This document shows, piece after piece, positions 8,619 to 16,609 of a stretch of 49,209 nucleotides of DNA. Source of the stretch: Bacillota bacterium (lineage in GTDB: Bacteria; Bacillota; Clostridia; Lachnospirales; Lachnospiraceae). How positions within the stretch are numbered: position 1 is the first letter of the stretch; each line of letters begins with the position of its first letter. The stretch spans positions 1 through 49,209 of the forward strand of contig JAEYQV010000073.1 in assembly GCA_023409835.1 (NCBI GenBank), read 5' to 3'. The position numbers were made by a program, and so were the translations under genes. The notes under the pieces are model-generated. The model saw nothing but the letters and a program-made list of their open reading frames with translations. It made no database searches and was not told the origin of the DNA.

Positions 8619-9599
8619 ATGTCATTTTCAAAAGATGTGAAGGAAGAACTGTCCCTGCAGCATGGAGAAGCCAGACATTGCAGCCTTGCAGAGCTGGCGG
8701 CAATTCTTTCCTTCGGAGGCGTGATTATCACTACCGGAAAGGGCTATTATCTTAAATTACAGACCGAAAGTCTGGTAGTTGCAAGAAAATACTTTACATT
8801 AATCAGAAAAACCTTTAATATATGTATTGACATTTCAATACGACGCAATTCCCACAGCAAGGAAAGCCAGCTTTATACCCTGTATGTCACAGACCAACAG
8901 ATGGTAATCAGAATTTTGCAGGCAGCAAAGCTTCCCTATGAAGGATTATCAGGTGGGGAAATAGGGAAAGCAAGTCAGCTGATTGTGCAGAATTCCTGCT
9001 GTAAAAGAGCATTTATCAGGGGTGCATTTTTGACCTCAGGCTCTATGAGCAATCCCAAAAAATCCTATCACCTTGAGATTGTGGTAAATGATTCGGAAAA
9101 AGCAGAGCATTTAAAATCCTTGATTCAAAGTTTTTCTATCGATGCGAAAATAGTAACCAGAAAGAAAAGCTATGTGGTATACATCAAAGAGGGCTCTCAG
9201 ATAGTAGATCTTCTGAATGTGATGGAAGCTCATGTTGCATTGATGAATCTGGAGAATGTGAGAATTCTGAAGGAAATGCGTAACCAGGTGAACCGTCAGG
9301 TGAATTGTGAGGCAGCGAATATTAATAAAACAGTAGTAGCGGCGTCTAAGCAGATCGATGATATTATTTTCATCAGGGACAGTATAGGATTTGGTGATTT
9401 AGCCGAAGGACTGGAGGATATCGCCAGACTGCGAATCCAATATCCGGAGGCTTCCCTAAAGGAGCTTGGTGCAATGCTCTCACCGCCAATCGGCAAATCA
9501 GGTGTTAATCATAGATTACGAAAATTAAGTATGATCGCTGAATATTTTCGGGAGCATAAGGAGGAAAATAGTTATGATAACAAAGGAAATAGTAATTAA
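8619..9599 (+). CDS. whiA: DNA-binding protein WhiA
   Basis: Homologue of the sporulation/cell-division regulator WhiA, made of two LAGLIDADG-like lobes and a C-terminal helix-turn-helix. The ATG at 8619 has GGAGG at 8608-8612, giving 326 residues that begin MSFSKDVKEEL, the usual family N terminus; the longer open frame from 8586 is rejected. The lobes occupy roughly 1-210; the C-terminal third contains LEDIARLRIQYPEASLKELG and SPPIGKSGVNHRLRKL, the DNA-binding part. The last 26 bp overlap the HPr-like gene, which implies translational coupling. WhiA is linked in Bacillus to chromosome segregation and carbon metabolism. Confidence 0.95.
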   Translation: MSFSKDVKEELSLQHGEARHCSLAELAAILSFGGVIITTGKGYYLKLQTESLVVARKYFTLIRKTFNICIDISIRRNSHSKESQLYTLYVTDQQMVIRILQAAKLPYEGLSGGEIGKASQLIVQNSCCKRAFIRGAFLTSGSMSNPKKSYHLEIVVNDSEKAEHLKSLIQSFSIDAKIVTRKKSYVVYIKEGSQIVDLLNVMEAHVALMNLENVRILKEMRNQVNRQVNCEAANINKTVVAASKQIDDIIFIRDSIGFGDLAEGLEDIARLRIQYPEASLKELGAMLSPPIGKSGVNHRLRKLSMIAEYFREHKEENSYDNKGNSN

Positions 9600-9828
9600 T
9601 ATCCCCACAGGTCTGGAAGCAAGACCGGTTGCTTTACTGGTTCAGGTAGCAAGCCAGTATGAGTGCAGTATCCATGTAGAGAGTAATGACAGGAAGGTTA
9701 ATGCGAAAAGTATTATGGGCATGATGAGCCTTGGAATAGCTTCCGGTGAATCAGTTACAGTATCTGCTGATGGTCCGGACGAGAAATCGGCAATTGATAA
9801 CATTGAGAAATATTTAAGTAGTAAATAA
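9574..9828 (+). CDS. HPr-like protein with Glu15 in place of His15 (Crh-like)
   Basis: Eighty-four-residue HPr-fold protein. In PTS HPr the active site is GLHARP with His15 phosphorylated by enzyme I; here the motif reads GLEARP, with Glu at residue 15. The regulatory serine is kept at position 46 in KVNAKSIMG, the target of HPr kinase. This is the pattern of Bacillus Crh (Gln15, Ser46), so it should be unable to carry PTS phosphate but could be a regulatory partner of HprK, whose gene opens the same block. The negative charge of Glu might mimic phospho-His. AAGGAGG at about 9559-9565, inside whiA, supports the start. A true PTS HPr must be encoded elsewhere if the organism has a PTS. Confidence 0.92.
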   Translation: MITKEIVINIPTGLEARPVALLVQVASQYECSIHVESNDRKVNAKSIMGMMSLGIASGESVTVSADGPDEKSAIDNIEKYLSSK

Positions 9829-9847
9829 GAGCAGGGAATGCTATTAT

Positions 9848-9896
9848 ATGGCGAAAGACAGACTTGGGAAGCCAAGACTGCTTTCGCCATTTTTAT
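9848..9896 (+). terminator. Intrinsic terminator ending the hprK-whiA block
   Basis: ATGGCGAAAG (9848-9857) pairs with CTTTCGCCAT (9881-9890), with an inner CTTGG/CCAAG stem, followed by TTTTATT. Confidence 0.85.
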
Positions 9897-10021
9897 TGGC
9901 TGCCAGAAGCAAACAATCCGGTTTTGTCAAGGAAAAGAGTTTATCGTTTTATCTTTTTCGCAGATGACTGACTCAAGCAGGCAAGCGGTTATTTCCGACA
10001 CACTTTTACGCTGATTTTGAC

Positions 10022-10042
10022 ACAAAAGTTTAATACTTTTGT
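10022..10042. promoter_or_regulatory. Palindrome upstream of the deacetylase promoter, possible operator
   Basis: ACAAAAGT (10022-10029), TTAAT, ACTTTTGT (10035-10042): two perfect 8-bp arms ending about 22 bp before the extended -10 element. Its position over the -35 region suits a repressor or activator site. The rest of 9897-10133 holds no gene; TTGACA at 10017-10022 overlaps the left arm but has no -10 at usual spacing. Confidence 0.5.
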
Positions 10043-10063
10043 AAGGAAATTGGGAAATGCATG

Positions 10064-10072
10064 TGGTATAAT
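10064..10072 (+). promoter_or_regulatory. Extended -10 promoter of the deacetylase gene
   Basis: TGGTATAAT at 10064-10072 fits TGnTATAAT; no good -35 lies 17 bp upstream, which extended -10 promoters tolerate. Transcription would begin near 10079. Confidence 0.55.
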
Positions 10073-10133
10073 TATTTTGATGCCGATGGAGAATAGTAAC
10101 GATATAATTTTTTGTGTGGAAAAGGGGTGGCGT

Positions 10134-11549
10134 ATGACGGCACAAAACAAGAAAAGAAAATCAAAATCAAAGTTAAAAGGAATAATAATCCTTGAAATAG
10201 TTATTCTTATGTTACTATTCGGAGGTTATTATGTAATTACCAATCTGAATAAGAATCCGAAAGCCTCCGAAGAGAACGAATCTTCCGATGGGAATTTATC
10301 AGAGAAGAAGGAAGAGAAGGAGGATTTAACACCCGAGCAGAAAGCGGCCCTAGAAGAGCAGGAACGCCTGCAGCAGGAGATTGCTGACAGGGATGCACTG
10401 GTCAATCAGGCGAAGCAGCTGACCTTGGGCTATGATTATGACGAAGCGATCGAGCTGATTAAGAGTTATCAGGGTAAGGAAGGCGGTTATCAGGTATATC
10501 CGGTATTGATGCAGGCAATCACGGATATAGAAGCACAGAAGGCCTCACTGGTTTTATACGGTGGCTCCTATGATTCCGTAACTCAGTTCAACCATATATT
10601 CTTCCATTCTCTGATTGCGGATAATTCCAAGGCTTTTGATGGGGATGAGGATCAAGCGGGTTATAATATGTATATGACAACGATAGCTGAGTTTAAGAAC
10701 ATTATTCAAAAGATGTATGAGGATGGATATGTTCTGGTCAGTATTCACGATATAGCAAAACAGGTAAAAAAAGAAGATGGAACAACCGAGTTTAAAGCCC
10801 AGGAGATCTATCTGCCGCAGGGTAAGAAGCCTTTTGTTCTGTCACAGGATGATGTCAGCTATTATAATTATATGACCGGAGACGGTTTTGCCTCCCGAAT
10901 CGTAATCGGTGAGGATGGGAAAATAACCTGTGAGCTGGCACAGGATGATGGATCTGTAGTTACCGGTGCCTTTGATATGGTACCGATTATTGACCAATTC
11001 GTAGAAGAGCACCCGGATTTTTCCTATCGGGGAGCCAAAGGTATCTTAGCTCTGACCGGTTATGAAGGTGTTTTGGGATATCGGACCGATGATCCGGAAT
11101 CACCGACCTATGAGCAGGATAAGATAACAGCGAAGGCGGTTGCCGATGCGATGAAGGCGGAGGGTTGGGAATTTGCATCCCATACCTGGGGGCATAAGAA
11201 TATGTCACAAAGAACTGTCTCCCAGATAGAGACGGATGCCAAGCGTTGGAGAGATGAAGTGGAACCGATTATCGGAGCTACGGATATTCTGATATTCCCG
11301 TATGGTGTCGATATTGAGACGACGATGGGTACTTACAGCAGTGATAAATATAAGCTGCTCAAGGAGATGGGCTTTAACTATTATTGTGGCGTATATAGTG
11401 CACCCTGGATGCACATCAAGAAGGACTATGTAAGAATGACCAGAAGACCGCTCGATGGTCAGGCGATGCTGCAATTCCCCGAGCGACTGACGGATTTATT
11501 TGATCCTAAGACCATCATAGATCCGGAACGTCCGCCAAGAGACTGGTAG
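10134..11549 (+). CDS. Membrane-anchored polysaccharide deacetylase (CE4 family)
   Basis: Predicted cell-envelope carbohydrate esterase that removes acetyl groups from a glycan such as peptidoglycan or chitin-like polymers. ATG 10134 follows AAAGGGGTGG; an upstream TTG frame is rejected because it would start at the promoter. The 471 residues begin with a lysine/arginine-rich tail and one membrane span at about 15-35 (type II orientation), then a charged, probably coiled region at 60-115. The NodB domain follows: QDD at 238-240 in place of the usual TFDD, HTWGH at 350-354 (the two zinc His), and IFPYG further on. No neighbour fixes the substrate. It resembles PdaA/PgdA-type enzymes only at domain level. 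Confidence 0.85.
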   Translation: MTAQNKKRKSKSKLKGIIILEIVILMLLFGGYYVITNLNKNPKASEENESSDGNLSEKKEEKEDLTPEQKAALEEQERLQQEIADRDALVNQAKQLTLGYDYDEAIELIKSYQGKEGGYQVYPVLMQAITDIEAQKASLVLYGGSYDSVTQFNHIFFHSLIADNSKAFDGDEDQAGYNMYMTTIAEFKNIIQKMYEDGYVLVSIHDIAKQVKKEDGTTEFKAQEIYLPQGKKPFVLSQDDVSYYNYMTGDGFASRIVIGEDGKITCELAQDDGSVVTGAFDMVPIIDQFVEEHPDFSYRGAKGILALTGYEGVLGYRTDDPESPTYEQDKITAKAVADAMKAEGWEFASHTWGHKNMSQRTVSQIETDAKRWRDEVEPIIGATDILIFPYGVDIETTMGTYSSDKYKLLKEMGFNYYCGVYSAPWMHIKKDYVRMTRRPLDGQAMLQFPERLTDLFDPKTIIDPERPPRDW

Positions 11550-11596
11550 GTTGAATAGATATTGTTTTTGAGGTCTGTTATTATAAGTGATATATG

Positions 11597-11751
11597 AAAG
11601 CGAGAGCATAGGACTACCCACACACACAGGTGAGAGTACACTTTCCCGGATTGGTATGCCATGACCGGACATGAATGTCCATCATTGGCCTACCAATCCA
11701 GAAGAGCGTTCTCTCAACAGTGCATTAAGGGAAGTCCAATGCTTTCGCTTT
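11597..11751. other. 155-nt near-continuous hairpin (MITE-like or structured RNA)
   Basis: The 346-bp gap 11550-11895 contains a long imperfect inverted repeat. Outer arms 11597-11615 and 11733-11751 pair over 19 positions with one mismatch and one G-T; GTGAGAG near 11630-11636 pairs with CTCTCAAC near 11711-11718; GGATTGGTA (11648-11656) pairs with TACCAATCC (11691-11699); the tip is GGACA-TGAA-TGTCC (11667-11679). A TTTT run follows the right arm. It may terminate the deacetylase transcript, encode an RNA, or be a miniature inverted-repeat element. No open frame fits it. Confidence 0.75.
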
Positions 11752-11817
11752 TAATTTATAGTTTTTGACAACAGCCCTGTCCCATATATTCCTTATCCTC
11801 TATTTATGATAAAAGGA

Positions 11818-11846
11818 TTGATAAGGTTTCGTGCCAATGATAAAAT
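11818..11846 (+). promoter_or_regulatory. Promoter of dnaE
   Basis: TTGATA at 11818-11823, 17-bp spacer, TAAAAT at 11841-11846 with an extended TG at 11838-11839. A TTGACA at 11765-11770 has no matching -10. Confidence 0.65.
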
Positions 11847-11895
11847 GTAAGAAGGAACAGGCAGGGACAGGCGCAGGTTCGATAGGAGGGATAAG

Positions 11896-14800
11896 ATGAA
11901 TTTTACTCATTTACATTTACATACGGAATATAGCCTTCTGGATGGTTCAGGTAAGATCAAGGAGCTTGTGCTGCGCGCCAAGGAGCTTGGGATGGACAGC
12001 CTGTCAATAACAGATCATGGCGTGATGTACGGAGTCATTGACTTCTACAAAGCCTGTATGGCCGAGGGAGTGAAGCCGATTATCGGCTGTGAGGTGTATG
12101 TTGCACCGAATTCCAGAATGGATCGGGAGGCCGGTGCGAATGAAGATCGCTACCACCACCTGGTACTGCTGGCGGAGAATAATGCCGGCTATCAGAATCT
12201 GATGAAGATTGTCTCCATCGGATTTCTCGAGGGCTTTTACTATAAACCAAGGATAGACTATGATATCCTGGAGAAATATCAGGAAGGAATCATTGCATTA
12301 AGTGCCTGCCTCGGCGGTGAGGTTGCAGGTAATTTAAGAAGAGGCTTTTACGCAGAGGCGAAGGAATCAGCCTTAAAGCTACGCGGTATCTTCGGTGAGA
12401 ATAATTTCTTTCTGGAGCTGCAGGATCACGGAATGCCGGAGCAGAAAACAGTAAATCAGGGGTTGCTCCGATTATCAAAGGATACCGGAATTAAGCTTGT
12501 AGCTACCAACGACGTCCATTATACCTATGCGGAGGACGCGGAATCCCACGACATCCTGCTCTGTATCCAGACGCAGAAAAAGGTTAATGAGGAGAACCGG
12601 ATGCGCTATGAGGGAGGTCAGTATTACTTAAAATCTCCGGAGGAGATGCTGGCTATCTTTCCCTATGCCAAGGATGCCCTGGAGAATACCTATGAGATTG
12701 CACAGCGCTGTAATGTAACGATTGCTTTTGGGGAATATAAGCTCCCCGCTTTTCCGGTTCCGGAGCCTTACGATGCATTTGAATATCTCTCCCTTCTATG
12801 CCGGGAGGGCTTGAAGAAGCGATATGAGCCGGTTACGCCAGAACTTTGGGAACGGTTGGATTATGAGCTGGATACCATTAAAAATATGGGCTTCGTGGAT
12901 TATTTCCTGATTACCTGGGATTTTATCAAATATGCAAAGGACCATGGCATTATGGTAGGACCCGGCCGTGGAAGTGCGGCAGGTTCCATTGTTTCCTATT
13001 CTCTGGAGATTACGGACATTGATCCGATCAAGTATAGTTTGTTGTTTGAGCGCTTTTTAAATCCGGAGCGTCTTACGATGCCCGATATTGATATAGACTT
13101 CTGCTTCGAGCGCAGGCAGGAGGTGATTGATTATGTTACTGCAAAATACGGTAAGGATAAGGTGGTGCAGATCGTTACCTTCGGTACGATGGCCGCCCGT
13201 GCGGTAATTCGTGATGTCGGTCGTGCCTTGGACCTTCCTTATGCGCAGGTGGATACCGTTGCTAAGATGATTCCGACCGAGATTGGGATTACGATAGAGA
13301 AGGCATTGAAGTCCAACCCTGACTTAAACCGTCTCTATGAGAGCGACAATGAGGTAAAATATCTGATCGACATGTCCAAGAGGCTGGAGGGACTGCCCAG
13401 GCATACCTCGATGCATGCTGCCGGAGTGGTCATCGGTAAGGATAGTATTGTAGAGTTTGTTCCTCTGTCCAGATCCTCTGATGATTCTATTACAACACAA
13501 TTTACGATGACCACCTTAGAAGAGCTGGGACTGTTAAAGATGGACTTTCTGGGATTGCGTACGTTGACAGTGATCCAGAATGCGGTGGCTCTCGTAAATA
13601 TGAATCGTGACCGGCAGAATCAATTGGATATCAAGCAGATTGATTATAATGATACTAAGGTATATGATATGATTTCCGCTGCAAAGACAGAGGGAGTGTT
13701 CCAGCTGGAAAGCTCGGGAATGAAGAGCTTTATGAAGGAACTAAGACCCCGGACCTTAGAGGATATTATCGCGGGTATTGCACTCTACCGCCCGGGTCCG
13801 ATGGATTTTATCCCAAAATATATTAAGGGAAAGAATGAAACCGGACAGATTGTTTATGAATGCCCGCAGCTGGAGCCCATTCTGGCACCGACCTACGGCT
13901 GTATCGTTTATCAGGAACAGGTTATGCAGATTGTTCGGGATTTGGCGGGCTACAGCTACGGCAGAAGCGACCTGGTTCGAAGGGCGATGTCTAAGAAGAA
14001 GGAATCTGTGATGATCAAGGAACGGCATACCTTCGTATACGGTAATGAGGAGGAGGGGGTACCTGGCTGTATTAAGAACGGAATTCCGGAAGCAGTGGCT
14101 AATCATATCTTTGATGAGATGATGGATTTTGCGAAATACGCCTTCAATAAGTCCCATGCAGCGGCTTATGCCGTAGTTTCCTACGAAACAGCATACCTAA
14201 AGTGCTATTATCCGGTCGAATTTATGGCTGCTTTGATGACCTCGGTAATCGATAATCCGGGAAAGGTATCGGAATATATCTATACCTGCCGTCAGATGGA
14301 TATCCCCATCCTGCCGCCGGATATCAATGAAGGGGCTTCTACCTTTACCGTATCAAACGGAGCCATCCGCTATGCACTATCTGCAATCAAAGGAGTGGGT
14401 AGACCGGTAATTGAAGCTATCGTTACGGAGCGGGAGGAGCATGGTCCTTATCAAAGCTTAAAGGATTTTGCGGCAAGACTTTCCGGCAAAGAGGTTAATA
14501 AGAGGACGATTGAGAGCTTCATCAAGGCCGGTGTTTTCAGTAATCTCCATAATAACCGCAGGCAGCTGATGATGAGCTATATCCAGATATTAGACCAACT
14601 GGCTGCAGAGAAGAAGAAGACACTGACCGGGCAGATGACCCTGTTTGATTTTGCAGGGGATGAGGAACGGCAGGATTATGAGATAACCCTTCCGGAGGTA
14701 AGCGAATACAGCAAGGACCAGCTGTTGGCCTTTGAGAAGGAGGTGCTCGGTATTTATGTCAGCGGACATCCTCTGGAGGCCTATGAGGAGAGAATCCATA

Positions 14801-15384
14801 AGAATGTAACAGCCTACTCCAATGACTTCCAGCTTGATGATGAAACCGGTATTCCTAAGGTAGTAGATGGGAACAGTGAGCTGATCGGAGGTATGATTAT
14901 CGGCAAAACAGTCAAAGCGACCCGGAATAACAGTATGATGGCCTTCCTTATGCTGGAGGATCTCTTCGGTACAGTAGAAGTCATCCTCTTCCCGAAGGAC
15001 TTTGAGAAGCATAAGCAGATGCTGGAGCTTGATACCAAGGTGTTTATCAGAGGTAAGGTAACCGTAGAGGAGGATAAAGCAGCAAAGCTCATCTGTCAGG
15101 AGCTGATTCCCTTCGACAGTATCCCCCGGGAGCTTTGGATCAAATTTGCCTGCATGAAGGACTATTTGAAGGAGGAGTCGTCACTGTTTTCTCTGCTTGG
15201 AGAATACGATGGTAATGACTCAGTAGCAATCTATTGTAATGAAGAAAAAATGATAAAAAAGCTGCCAAAAAGCAGGAGTACGAAAGCCGATAAAGAGCTA
15301 ATCGATAAGCTTAGAGAGCTTTATTCCGATGAAAATATACGAATCACGGAAAAGCCTATTGAAATTATAAGAAAAATAGATTAG
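11896..15384 (+). CDS. dnaE: DNA polymerase III alpha subunit (DnaE type)
   Basis: C-family replicative polymerase. AGGAGGG at 11884-11890 fixes the start; 1162 residues is normal for DnaE. The N-terminal PHP domain begins HLHLHTEYSLLDGSGK; the polymerase palm has GPGRGSAAGSIVSY and the catalytic PDIDIDF at 396-402; the tandem HhH region and an OB-fold near 995-1060 (IGGMIIGKTVKAT, then GTVEVILFP) follow. In Firmicutes, PolC usually does leading-strand synthesis and DnaE extends primers on the lagging strand; PolC is not in this window. pfkA begins 38 bp downstream, so the two are probably co-transcribed, an order also seen in other Firmicutes. Confidence 0.97.
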   Translation: MNFTHLHLHTEYSLLDGSGKIKELVLRAKELGMDSLSITDHGVMYGVIDFYKACMAEGVKPIIGCEVYVAPNSRMDREAGANEDRYHHLVLLAENNAGYQNLMKIVSIGFLEGFYYKPRIDYDILEKYQEGIIALSACLGGEVAGNLRRGFYAEAKESALKLRGIFGENNFFLELQDHGMPEQKTVNQGLLRLSKDTGIKLVATNDVHYTYAEDAESHDILLCIQTQKKVNEENRMRYEGGQYYLKSPEEMLAIFPYAKDALENTYEIAQRCNVTIAFGEYKLPAFPVPEPYDAFEYLSLLCREGLKKRYEPVTPELWERLDYELDTIKNMGFVDYFLITWDFIKYAKDHGIMVGPGRGSAAGSIVSYSLEITDIDPIKYSLLFERFLNPERLTMPDIDIDFCFERRQEVIDYVTAKYGKDKVVQIVTFGTMAARAVIRDVGRALDLPYAQVDTVAKMIPTEIGITIEKALKSNPDLNRLYESDNEVKYLIDMSKRLEGLPRHTSMHAAGVVIGKDSIVEFVPLSRSSDDSITTQFTMTTLEELGLLKMDFLGLRTLTVIQNAVALVNMNRDRQNQLDIKQIDYNDTKVYDMISAAKTEGVFQLESSGMKSFMKELRPRTLEDIIAGIALYRPGPMDFIPKYIKGKNETGQIVYECPQLEPILAPTYGCIVYQEQVMQIVRDLAGYSYGRSDLVRRAMSKKKESVMIKERHTFVYGNEEEGVPGCIKNGIPEAVANHIFDEMMDFAKYAFNKSHAAAYAVVSYETAYLKCYYPVEFMAALMTSVIDNPGKVSEYIYTCRQMDIPILPPDINEGASTFTVSNGAIRYALSAIKGVGRPVIEAIVTEREEHGPYQSLKDFAARLSGKEVNKRTIESFIKAGVFSNLHNNRRQLMMSYIQILDQLAAEKKKTLTGQMTLFDFAGDEERQDYEITLPEVSEYSKDQLLAFEKEVLGIYVSGHPLEAYEERIHKNVTAYSNDFQLDDETGIPKVVDGNSELIGGMIIGKTVKATRNNSMMAFLMLEDLFGTVEVILFPKDFEKHKQMLELDTKVFIRGKVTVEEDKAAKLICQELIPFDSIPRELWIKFACMKDYLKEESSLFSLLGEYDGNDSVAIYCNEEKMIKKLPKSRSTKADKELIDKLRELYSDENIRITEKPIEIIRKID

Positions 15385-15422
15385 AATACTCTAGACCTTT
15401 AGATGAAGCGGAGGAAAAATAA

Positions 15423-16397
15423 ATGGCAAGTAAAGTAAAAACTATCGGTATTTTAACAAGCGGCGGGGATGCGCCAGGGATGAATGCTGCGATAAGAGCT
15501 GTTGTAAGATGTGCTCTGGCAGAAGGAATTAAGGTTAAAGGTATCAGAAGAGGTTACATGGGGTTATTGGAAGAGGACATTGTTGATATGGATTCAAAAA
15601 GTGCTTCGGATATCATCCAGCGCGGAGGTACGATTCTGTATACAGCTCGTTGTCCTGAATTCATCAAACCGGAAGGACAGGATAAGGGTGCTGAAATTTG
15701 CAAAAGGCATGGAATAGACGGTTTGGTTGTTATCGGAGGTGACGGCTCCTTCAAGGGTGCACAGGCATTGGCGAAGCGCGGAGTGAATACGGTCGGACTT
15801 CCCGGAACAATTGACTTAGATATTGCCTGCACCGATTATACAATCGGTTTTGACACGGCAGTAAATACTGCAATGCAGACAATTGATAAGGTAAGGGATA
15901 CCTCTACCTCCCATGAGCGCTGCAGTATTATTGAAGTAATGGGTCGGAATGCCGGCTATATCGCATTATGGTGCGGTATCTCCAATGGTGCTGAGGATAT
16001 TTTGATCACCGAGCGTTATGACTATGATGAGCAGAGGATAATTAATAAGATAAACAATAGACGTGAAACAGGGAAGAAGCACTATATCATCATCAACGCC
16101 GAGGGTATCGGTGACTCCTACGGAATGGCAAAGAGAATCGAAGCGGCCACCGGTATGGAGACCAGAGCTACCATAATCGGCCATGCCCAGAGAGGCGGAA
16201 GTCCTACCGCAAGGGATCGTTACTATGCATCAGCCATGGGAGCTAAGGCAGTAGATATCCTATGTGCCGGAGGAACGAACCGTATCGTTGCACATAATGA
16301 TGGTAAATTTGTTGATTATGATATTGAGGAAGCATTAGCTATGACGAAGGATATTGATCAGTATATGTATGACTTATCCAAGAGGCTTTCCAGATAA
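15423..16397 (+). CDS. pfkA: 6-phosphofructokinase
   Basis: Phosphorylates fructose 6-phosphate to fructose 1,6-bisphosphate, the committed step of glycolysis. The 324-residue length matches bacterial PfkA. Motifs: TSGGDAPGMNAAIR at the N terminus, IGGDGSFKGA for the nucleotide, PGTIDLD carrying the catalytic Asp, and VMGRNAGYIAL for the substrate. Gly in GGDGS and in PGTID are the residues that favour ATP over pyrophosphate. The common TIDND reads TIDLD, replacing the Asn after the catalytic Asp with Leu. GGAGG at 15410-15414 supports the start. It follows dnaE and is closed by a terminator. Confidence 0.95.
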   Translation: MASKVKTIGILTSGGDAPGMNAAIRAVVRCALAEGIKVKGIRRGYMGLLEEDIVDMDSKSASDIIQRGGTILYTARCPEFIKPEGQDKGAEICKRHGIDGLVVIGGDGSFKGAQALAKRGVNTVGLPGTIDLDIACTDYTIGFDTAVNTAMQTIDKVRDTSTSHERCSIIEVMGRNAGYIALWCGISNGAEDILITERYDYDEQRIINKINNRRETGKKHYIIINAEGIGDSYGMAKRIEAATGMETRATIIGHAQRGGSPTARDRYYASAMGAKAVDILCAGGTNRIVAHNDGKFVDYDIEEALAMTKDIDQYMYDLSKRLSR

Positions 16398-16433
16398 CTG
16401 TAATTCATTTACTTTGAACATTTATATCAAGCC

Positions 16434-16465
16434 AGGGCTGTTATAAGAAACATGACAGCCCTTTT
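16434..16465 (+). terminator. Intrinsic terminator after pfkA
   Basis: AGGGCTGT (16434-16441) pairs with ACAGCCCT (16455-16462), followed by TTTT. The T-run overlaps the -35 of the next promoter. Confidence 0.85.
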
Positions 16466-16491
16466 ACTTACATAATAAAAGAGGTTAAAAT
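16463..16491 (+). promoter_or_regulatory. Promoter of the ABC exporter
   Basis: TTTACT at 16463-16468, 17-bp spacer, TAAAAT at 16486-16491. It would start a leader of about 112 nt. Confidence 0.55.
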
Positions 16492-16517
16492 TCTGCAGAG
16501 TAAAAGACCTAATCCAA

Positions 16518-16596
16518 AAGTGTTAATAAGAACATCATAACACTTGAAATGTTTTGAACTTCTTTCAAGTGTTGTTTGTTCCGCCGCTTGTGGCGG
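16518..16596 (+). promoter_or_regulatory. Leader with mutually exclusive hairpins before the ABC exporter
   Basis: The segment AACACTTGAAA (16539-16549) can pair perfectly with TTTCAAGTGTT (16563-16573, 11 bp) or, through TAACACTT (16538-16545), with AAGTGTTA (16518-16525, 8 bp). The two pairings share bases and exclude each other. A third stem CCGCC/GGCGG (16581-16585/16592-16596) ends 3 nt before the GGAGGT. This resembles an attenuator or translational switch. A start codon at 16548 gives only a two-residue frame, so a leader peptide is not evident. Confidence 0.55.
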
Positions 16597-16609
16597 AGTG
16601 GAGGTAAAT

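Noticed and set aside
11550..11895. T-box or known riboswitch before dnaE
   Set aside because: The conserved T-box bulge and other known cores are missing; a long hairpin explains the pairing.
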